Positions 1 through 6,162 of a stretch of 39,633 nucleotides of DNA are shown here, piece by piece. Origin of the DNA: Methylobacterium gregans (GTDB taxonomy: Bacteria > Pseudomonadota > Alphaproteobacteria > Rhizobiales > Beijerinckiaceae). The stretch spans positions 1-39,633 of the forward strand of contig NZ_BPQM01000152.1 of assembly GCF_022179245.1 (NCBI RefSeq), read 5' to 3'. The translations under genes and the position numbers were made by a program. The notes beneath the pieces were generated by a model, which searched no databases, was not told the DNA's origin, and worked only from the letters and a program-made list of their open reading frames with translations. Every line of letters begins with the position of its first letter. The stretch's first letter is position 1.

Positions 1-141
1 CCCCCCCCCCCCCCCCCGAATAGAGCGTCTTGAACGCAATCAGGAAATCTCGAAAGCAGGCTTTCGCCGTAAGGCGCCGCTTGAGAATGAAAATTTCGGT
101 GATAACGTGATCGCGCCATTCCGTCATACGAAGCTTCATCC
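1..141. other. Window edge: 17-C run plus short non-annotated stretch
   Basis: The first 17 bases are all C, which is more like an assembly or sequencing end than biology. From 139 down to the C run the minus strand is open (ATG at 139, about 40 codons, hydrophobic and basic), so the start of a divergent gene could be cut off here. I do not recognise the peptide and do not call it a gene. Confidence 0.5.
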
Positions 142-1244
142 ATGCCTGATCCAGCTACCATAGGCACCCTTGCCGCCTCAGCTCTAGCGATCGCTGCACC
201 AGAGATTTTGAAGGCTTCGATCGGAGAAACAGTCAAGGATGCCTATAAGAATCTAAAAGACTTAATTAGCACGTGGGCCAAAAGCGACGTTGAGGAGCTT
301 ATAAACGATCCCTCTTCGCAAGGAAGGTCTATGATCATTGCCGAGAAGGTTGACAAACGCTCCGCCGAAGAGCAACAAAAAGTCAAGTATCTTGCTGATC
401 AGTTGTTTAAAGAATTAGAAGGCCAGCGTAGTGTCGGTCTTGATATTGAAAACATAAAAACTAAACGTGTCGAGCTTGGGAATATTACGGCATATGACGG
501 GATAGGAGCGAGAATACACGATAGCGAGATTGATGAAAAGCTAAAAACGGGCGATATTACTGTCGGGCGCTTGCCGGGAAAACGGTAGCGACAACGGATG
601 CAATCCCTGCCGTTGTCGCAATTGGGGTCCAATTAAACAACTCAATCGTGCATGGTGGCATATTATTACAGGGCGCCCTGACGAAATCAGGGAAGAGCTT
701 AGACGGACTGTGTGAGTTATTGAGCTATCGCGCAACGATGATCGAAGAATATTATCTTAGCATTGGCCACATGCATCGAGCCCGTCATTTTATAAAGCTA
801 CACGAATCACACATTTCAGCCTTACGTTCGGGGGAGCTTATCAAGGCTCACGAAATACTTAATGAAATCCAAGGTTTATTATTCGGGCCTAGCCCAGGAT
901 TTATGTACTTCAATGCTCCGCCCAAAGTGCCGTACTTGTATTGCGAAGAATATATAGTAAAAATGATAAAAAACAGCAATACGCCGGCCGAATCTAAGTC
1001 AATTTATGGGATATTTGGTGGTAGACATTGGCGCGCTCCAAGATCGTCCGTGTCGGATCAAGCGCACGCGATTCCTTCACAGGCACTAATTGCTGAATTT
1101 TATTCATTCGATGCATTTCATCAGCACAAGGAGGATTTTTTGTTATCAGTTTTCAGAGATCTGAACCTCGATAAAGAGGACAAATATGTTCGGGATCTTA
1201 TTCGATTACCAAAAATACATCCTACTGGCGGCCGCGGGAATTGA
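142..1244 (+). pseudogene. Frameshifted hypothetical gene with N-terminal helical domain
   Basis: Two open frames fit together as one gene of about 367 codons. The first (142-588, 148 aa) starts with a hydrophobic Ala-rich helix, continues through charged helices, and ends in short beta-like repeats of the kind ITxxDGIGARI / GDITVGR. It stops just after LPGK. The second frame is open from 534 and runs to 1244. Adding one A to the A run at 579-582 would join them as LPGKTVATTDAIP. The second part alone could start at GTG 648 (198 aa). Similar helical N-termini followed by ITV-type strands occur in proteins of bacterial conflict systems, from general familiarity only; I know no function. AT-rich codon use sets it apart from the rest of the window, as does its neighbour at 1362. 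Alternatives are two separate genes or a sequencing error. Confidence 0.5.
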
Positions 1245-1361
1245 GCAACAGAATGACGATAAGATGTTTTTATCTCATCAAATTGTGTTAGTAAGAGATA
1301 GGTTCTATAGATATGAATATGCCCGGTCGAACATTCGGAGGATATTCCACCATTTTAGGCT

Positions 1362-2621
1362 ATGAATTTTCATACCTTCGTCGGCCGGGGGGCGTTCGTA
1401 ATGCCTAGATACAATGATGCATGGACTGTCAAATTCGACGAATGTTACAAGTTCCTGCTTAAAGAAAGAAGTAATGGTTGTATATTACTTGAAATATTTG
1501 AGACATTCATTTCGGTTAGATGTAGAATGGTATCTAATAACGTCAAGCCGCCAAAGAAGCTTGAATGCGTGTTCATTGAAGATAGGCAGATATTTGCGGC
1601 GATTAGGTCGGACAATTCGTGCGACTATCAACTTGTTATAAGTCTTGGGCTGATGACAAGCTTGGTCATGGCTGCTTCTGCGATGGTAGACAGAGAAACT
1701 TGTTGTTTCGACCTTGGTCGCGACGGCAATCCGCTCGATGCTTATCCCGCTCAAGATTTTCAGTTAGCTTGGTCTGAATTAATAAAAAATTATCGAGAAA
1801 GTCCTTTTAGATTTGTCATGCCCGATGAGGGCTGGAGAATAGTATTACTTCACGCGATAGTCGACCGGACATTGGACATTATAATTTATCACGAAGTAAT
1901 TCACTACACTAAAGGTCATGTCGATTTCGTATCAGGCTCGTCCGAAGCGGCTAAGTATGCGCCGATATTAGAGTCTAGGGCCGATGATGCCGCGATTTAT
2001 GGTTCAAATTTTAGACTAGGTATGGAGGTTAGAAGGTCGAATTTCAATCAAGGCCCTTGTCTAGCCGGCTTTAATGGCTTTCCTTTCAAATCAGCAAGCG
2101 ATTTGAGCGAGTTGGTTGCGTACTCCAATTGTTTAACATTTATACTTATAAGTATGAACGATTGTCTTGACGTTGGCGTGTCCGTCGAGGATTTGGAACA
2201 CGGTGAGGATATTAGTATTGGATATCGTTTATGGCGGGCTGAGCAACTGGCCTTATCGCGCAAATGGAATGGCATTCCTTGGTCGGAGATAATTCGAAGA
2301 ATTGCTAAATCTTTGGCTGCGGTAGAGTGCTCCTTCGGAAATTATCTAAATAATATTCGAAGCAATGATAAGTACTACAGACAGTACGATCAAAAGCTTA
2401 ATCAACTCGATAAGGAAATTAGTTTCCAAGAAAAGGAGTGGGCGAAGAAATATGCGCGTATTCGCCCGATGCCAAGCTTGAGCGCGGATGAAGAAAAAAT
2501 TTTGAATATGGATGCCACTACTCTTGAAGTGAGAACCCTTCAAGGCAAGGGATTTCTTGGAATGGCATTTCTGATTGTAATACCGCTATTGAATTTTTTC
2601 TTGAGACGTAAATTGCGATGA
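1362..2621 (+). CDS. HExxH zincin-like protein with C-terminal membrane anchor
   Basis: This is a 419-residue protein of unknown family. Residues 177-181 read HEVIH, a zinc-metallopeptidase HExxH motif inside a hydrophobic helix. LESRADDAA (E204, D208) follows about 25 residues later and fits the downstream glutamate ligand of gluzincin-like enzymes. Near the C-terminus (about 396-414) is one hydrophobic segment followed by basic residues, so the protein is probably anchored in the inner membrane by its tail. Residues about 340-375 are charged and helical. The ATG at 1362 has a GGAGG only about 20 bases upstream; ATG 1401 is an alternative start with a G-rich stretch just before it. Codon use is AT-rich, as in the preceding broken gene, pointing to horizontal acquisition. 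Substrate and role are unknown; protease activity is inferred from the motif alone. Confidence 0.65.
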   Translation: MNFHTFVGRGAFVMPRYNDAWTVKFDECYKFLLKERSNGCILLEIFETFISVRCRMVSNNVKPPKKLECVFIEDRQIFAAIRSDNSCDYQLVISLGLMTSLVMAASAMVDRETCCFDLGRDGNPLDAYPAQDFQLAWSELIKNYRESPFRFVMPDEGWRIVLLHAIVDRTLDIIIYHEVIHYTKGHVDFVSGSSEAAKYAPILESRADDAAIYGSNFRLGMEVRRSNFNQGPCLAGFNGFPFKSASDLSELVAYSNCLTFILISMNDCLDVGVSVEDLEHGEDISIGYRLWRAEQLALSRKWNGIPWSEIIRRIAKSLAAVECSFGNYLNNIRSNDKYYRQYDQKLNQLDKEISFQEKEWAKKYARIRPMPSLSADEEKILNMDATTLEVRTLQGKGFLGMAFLIVIPLLNFFLRRKLR

Positions 2622-3001
2622 CTATGCACTGTTATGTATTTGCCTTTTGTCGGTTGCGGAGATTTATTATATAAGTTATTGAGTTGATATGGTATCTCTG
2701 GAAAAAGATCCTTATCAATGTTGTAGCAAAAATCGATCGAACATTTACTGCATGGCGTCTTATGTTCGCTATTTCGCTACGCTGCGCATGAGCAGAAAGA
2801 CCAGAGTTCACGCAACACAGGCCTTCCTCAAGTCTGCTCGGCGCTTGCGCTAAGATGTCTGATACCGGTCATGCAATTGTAGGGTTTGGAACTCCGCTCA
2901 TGCCTGTACGGCATCGCATATGAAGGAAGTGGCCTCATCGCTTTTGCCTACGGGAACGTTACCACCGGCACCATCAGGCTCGGCGGTGGCGCTGCTCTCG
3001 A
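2622..3001. other. Gene-free junction between AT-rich and GC-rich blocks
   Basis: No convincing gene. Base composition changes within this stretch from the AT-rich block on the left to strongly GC-rich DNA on the right, so a recombination junction probably lies here. A weak inverted repeat (CCACCG with CGGTGG, around 2965-2995) follows the end of the minus-strand operon and could be a poor terminator. Confidence 0.4.
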
Positions 3002-3208
3002 CTACGCACTGCGGTGGCGCAGGGCGGCGATGCGCGCGGTCAGCGCGGCGCGCAGGTGCTCGACCTCGGTGTAGGCGGCCTCCGCCTTCTCGAAGGCGCC
3101 GAGACCCTCGCGGCGGATCTCCTGCGTCAGCGCTTCGATGCGCCTCACCGCCGAGAGGAAGCTCGGCGTCTCGGGCGCAGCGGTGCTGTCGGTACGGGTC
3201 CTGGTCAT
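3002..3208 (-). CDS. XseB-like small subunit of an exonuclease VII-type complex
   Basis: This 68-residue protein fits the exonuclease VII small subunit in size and pattern: SFLSAVRRIEAL, then FEKAEAAYTEV, then LRAALTARIAAL. That matches the family layout of a helical hairpin (F..A..RLE.I, a short turn, then a long helix with Y and a final RI..L). XseB normally binds XseA in several copies, and the complex degrades single-stranded DNA. The ATG at 3208 has a GAGGAG Shine-Dalgarno about 9 bases upstream. It lies 23 bp downstream of an XseA-like gene in the same direction, which strongly supports the assignment despite the low information in a short helical protein. The sequence is divergent from chromosomal XseB, so this is likely an accessory paralogue. 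An alternative is an unrelated coiled-coil protein. Confidence 0.6.
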   Translation of the reverse strand: MTRTRTDSTAAPETPSFLSAVRRIEALTQEIRREGLGAFEKAEAAYTEVEHLRAALTARIAALRHRSA

Positions 3209-3231
3209 GGTGGGGTTCTCCTCGTGGTGGC

Positions 3232-4686
3232 TCAGTGGGTGGTTGCGTAAAGTGTGGCTGTGGTCAGGGGTTCGACCCGGGCGGGTACGACGCCATCCGG
3301 GAAGTGCAGCAGCAGGTCAGTCTCCGCGCGGGCCTGCTCGGCCGTGGTGACGACCCGGCCTGTCCCGGCCGCGATCACCAACCTCAGAGCGTCGCTCAGG
3401 AGATCGTCGTCCCCAGTCTCGTCGAGAGGGGCACCCTCATCGAGCGGGTCGATTCCGGCGGTGGCAACGGCCGACGCGGCCTTCGCGCTGACACCGGTGG
3501 CGGCGGCGAGATTGGCGAGCAGGCTCTGCTCGACCGCTTGGCCGAGCTGACACAGCCGCTCGTTGGCCAGATCGGCGAGATCGAGCATTACCCGGTCGAA
3601 GGCGGCCCCGGCCCGGGCCAGGGCGATGCGGCCGGCCGCCTCCAGTTCCGCCTCGATCGCGGCATCGAGGTCTGCCAGCGCCCGTTCGGCCCGGGTCCCG
3701 GTGCGCTCGACGAGCCGGCGCACCCGCATCGCTGCCGCCGTCGGGGTCGGCTCCGAGTGCGCCGCCACCGCGTCGAGCGCGGTGCGCGGTGTGCCGGCGT
3801 GACCCAGGCCGGTGATCAGGTTCGGAACCTCAGAACTCGCGGCAGCGTTCGCTGTCCCGAAGGCGTTGAGAGGCCGGAACGCCTCGACCGGACCGCCGCC
3901 TCGGCAGACCAGCGTCGCGGAGAGGCTGTGCTCCCGCTGCAGGCCCGCCACCCGGGCGAAGGCCTCGGCGAGTGAGCGCTCCGCCCCCGCCCCCTCGAAG
4001 ATCGCCCAGACCCGGTGGATCCGGATCAGTTCGGCTTCTTCGAGCGGCTGCAGCACGTGCTCGACGTCGCGGCGCACCTCGCCGTGCTCGGAGACGACGA
4101 GGGCGATGTCGCAGGGATCCTCTGGCTCGCTCCAGGTCTCCGGTCCGAAGCGCCGTCCCTCCAGGCGCAGCCGCTGCAGCGTGCGCTCGCGGTCGAGATC
4201 GGCCTCGAGCGGAACCTGCCCGATCGAGAGCAAGCCCATGACCTTGGCCTGGACGCCGGCCCCGCGGCCAAAGCGCTGGCGCAGGCTGGTGCGCAAGCTG
4301 AGCGTGACCGTGCGGTTGACGAGCCCCGCGGGATCGAAGTCAGGACCGTGCTCGGCCCGGATCTGGGCAAGCTCGGCCGCGTCGAGCCGGGCCTTCAGCC
4401 GGGGTGGATCGTTGGTGAGGCGGGCCTCGGCTTCGCCGAGCAGGATGAGATGGCTGTCAGGCCCGTTCGGCTCCAGCGTGAGCACGCTGGCGCGCACCGT
4501 GTGCTCGCCGCGCAGGCGCTGGCGCAGCCAGCCGATCAGGTCGCGCAGCTCGCCGACGACCGCCGCGTCGGCGTGAACCGCATCGCCCGCATCGGGCAGG
4601 CCTCGGTGGGCGCCCTCCGGCAGTGAGGCCGGGCGCGGCGGTCGGGGCGGTGAGTCCGGCCCGTGATGGAATCTGTGATGGCGCAT
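3232..4686 (-). CDS. XseA-like exonuclease VII large subunit (divergent, accessory)
   Basis: This 484-residue protein resembles the large subunit of exonuclease VII, which cuts single-stranded DNA. Residues about 44-160 fit the N-terminal OB-fold region. IALVVSEHGEVRRDVEHVL (194-212) matches the family's gVvTSptgAAxrDil segment with Asp207 kept. CRGGGPVEAFRPLN (261-274) matches GRGGGSxEDLWxFN. GLGHAGTP (293-300) replaces the usual GHETD, keeping His but apparently losing the following Asp. PTPTAAA (313-319) matches the APTPSAAAE segment. The long helical region about 320-400 and a C-terminal strand region (RVVTTAEQA, then FPDGVVPARV) also fit XseA. An XseB-like gene follows 23 bp downstream, and a degenerate XseA paralogue lies upstream. 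Residue roles are from memory of the E. coli enzyme. Activity may be altered because of the GHETD change. Confidence 0.7.
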   Translation of the reverse strand: MRHHRFHHGPDSPPRPPRPASLPEGAHRGLPDAGDAVHADAAVVGELRDLIGWLRQRLRGEHTVRASVLTLEPNGPDSHLILLGEAEARLTNDPPRLKARLDAAELAQIRAEHGPDFDPAGLVNRTVTLSLRTSLRQRFGRGAGVQAKVMGLLSIGQVPLEADLDRERTLQRLRLEGRRFGPETWSEPEDPCDIALVVSEHGEVRRDVEHVLQPLEEAELIRIHRVWAIFEGAGAERSLAEAFARVAGLQREHSLSATLVCRGGGPVEAFRPLNAFGTANAAASSEVPNLITGLGHAGTPRTALDAVAAHSEPTPTAAAMRVRRLVERTGTRAERALADLDAAIEAELEAAGRIALARAGAAFDRVMLDLADLANERLCQLGQAVEQSLLANLAAATGVSAKAASAVATAGIDPLDEGAPLDETGDDDLLSDALRLVIAAGTGRVVTTAEQARAETDLLLHFPDGVVPARVEPLTTATLYATTH

Positions 4687-4831
4687 AGGAGTGTTGGGAT
4701 CCGTGTTGTCGTGTGGGTGTCGCGAGCGCCCGGGCTCGTGCGCGGAGGGTCGAGGAGCAGCGTGAGACGAGGTGACTGAGGAGCGGATCCGGCCGCCCGG
4801 ATGCGGGCAGCCGGATCAGCGGTGCGCCGCG

Positions 4832-5785
4832 TTAGTCGAACAGAGGGCCCTGTCGGGCGGGGCTGGGATCGGCGGGAGCGTCGGACACTGATGCACGCGC
4901 TGATCCGGCCGGATCAGGACCGATTGTGCGGGCGATCGCGCTGAGGCGGGCGTAGCCCCCGGTGCGGAGTTCGCCGCGCAGGATCTCCGAGAGGTCGGCG
5001 AGCAGCGCCTCGGCGGTGTCGCAGGCGCGGAAGGCCACACCGTCGAGCAGTGTCGGCGCGCCGGCCCGGCGGAACAGCACCGGCACCGGCAGCACGGCGA
5101 TGCGTCGCATCAGCCCCTCGTCCGAGAGCACGCGGTGCGCGAAGCCGGGGCCCGGCTCGACCACGACCGCGTCGAGGGTGCCCCAGTCCCACTGGTCGTA
5201 GGCTGCCCCGAAGGCCTCGTGCAGCGCGCCGACCGAGCCCGGTTCCTCGTAGGCGACGGGCAGCCGGATCAGCTCGAGCAGGCCCTGATCGAACCAGCGG
5301 GCGAGCGTCGCCCCGAGCGGGTGGGGCGCGGCATCGTCTGGCTCGATCAGCACGACCCGCCGGAGCTTCTGCGGGACTGGAAAGCCGCGTTGGCGGTCCC
5401 ATAGTCCATCCGCTTCCAGTACCGCCTGCGCTGTCCGATCCTGTTCGCGCCAAGCCTGGAGGAAGGCGCCGCGCTCGAGCCCGAGCACCTGCCCGGTCAG
5501 GCCCAGCAGCGGATCGACTACCAGAGTGAGCAGCAGGGTGTGCTCGCCGACGAGGTGGTCTGGGTCAAGCAGGACACCGGAGGCCGCCTCGACTTGGCGT
5601 AGGAAGGGGCCGGAGAGGACGGCGCTGAGCCGGCCCGGGCGGTGCGGATCGAGCGGCTCGAGGGCGAGGAGCAGCCCGTCCCGGTGCCGGCGCGATTGCC
5701 GGACCTGGGCGCGGACCCAGAGGCCAGTCGGGGAAAGCGCGCAGCCGGGCTCGTTCGCGCCGGACGGCGCGTCGTGATCTGTCAT
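4832..5785 (-). CDS. Degenerate XseA paralogue, probably catalytically inactive
   Basis: This 317-residue protein follows the XseA layout but lacks the catalytic signatures. Residues about 22-105 resemble the OB-fold (WVRAQVRQSRRHRDG with alternating strands). LEADGLWDRQRGFPVPQKLR (123-142) matches the family linker L.aeGLFd..rk.plP..p. DAVVVEPGPG (205-214) sits where DVxIVGRGGG is expected. PVPVLFRRAGAP (233-244) sits where IPVISAVGHETD is expected. The conserved Arg of GRGGG and the His of GHETD are therefore gone. The long helical arm is also missing, and the tail is disordered and Pro-rich. It precedes the active-like XseA gene by 145 bp in the same direction, suggesting co-expression and a structural or DNA-binding role, for example in a hetero-oligomer. 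No strong Shine-Dalgarno is visible before ATG 5785. Confidence 0.55.
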   Translation of the reverse strand: MTDHDAPSGANEPGCALSPTGLWVRAQVRQSRRHRDGLLLALEPLDPHRPGRLSAVLSGPFLRQVEAASGVLLDPDHLVGEHTLLLTLVVDPLLGLTGQVLGLERGAFLQAWREQDRTAQAVLEADGLWDRQRGFPVPQKLRRVVLIEPDDAAPHPLGATLARWFDQGLLELIRLPVAYEEPGSVGALHEAFGAAYDQWDWGTLDAVVVEPGPGFAHRVLSDEGLMRRIAVLPVPVLFRRAGAPTLLDGVAFRACDTAEALLADLSEILRGELRTGGYARLSAIARTIGPDPAGSARASVSDAPADPSPARQGPLFD

Positions 5786-6038
5786 GGTGGGAGACTTTCG
5801 TGATGCGGGATTAGGGGATCGAAGGAGCCTCGCCGACCTCGGGCGGACGCTGTGCGAGCGTCGCCCTCCGTCATCCCGTCGTCAGGTCATTCCGGGGTTT
5901 CGAGCGAAGGTGCCTTCGCCCTGTTCCCCATTCCTGTTCTGATCCTTGCCCCTTCTCTTCCCCGATCCTCGTCCCGAGCCGGTACCGCGCATCCGGCGGC
6001 ACCGGCTCAGATGTGCATGCCATTCTCCCGGTCTTCGT

Positions 6039-6133
6039 GTGATGTCCAACGCAGGGCCAAGCCCTTACCGCACAACCGGCATTCGGCCTCGGGTGTTGTC
6101 CAACGCACGCCTCCCAAAGTGTCGTCCAACGCA
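6039..6133 (+). repeat. Three iteron-like direct repeats GTGNNGTCCAACGCA
   Basis: The 15-mer GTGNNGTCCAACGCA occurs at 6039-6053, 6093-6107 and 6119-6133, all in the same orientation and spaced 54 and 26 bases apart, about two and one multiples of 26-27. On the other strand it reads TGCGTTGGACNNCAC. The repeats lie in the 377-bp gap between the end of the relaxase gene and the start of the exonuclease VII-like operon, upstream of the latter. They could be operators, a replication or transfer site, or recombination sites. No gene was found in the rest of the gap (5786-6162). Confidence 0.55.
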
Positions 6134-6162
6134 TCCGATCCGAAGCCCGCGACCTGAACGGA

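Noticed and set aside
2920..4626. Long plus-strand open frames of 351, 254 and 203 codons
   Set aside because: They lie opposite the XseA-like gene, are Arg/Gly/Ala-rich and show no family features; they are GC-driven shadows.
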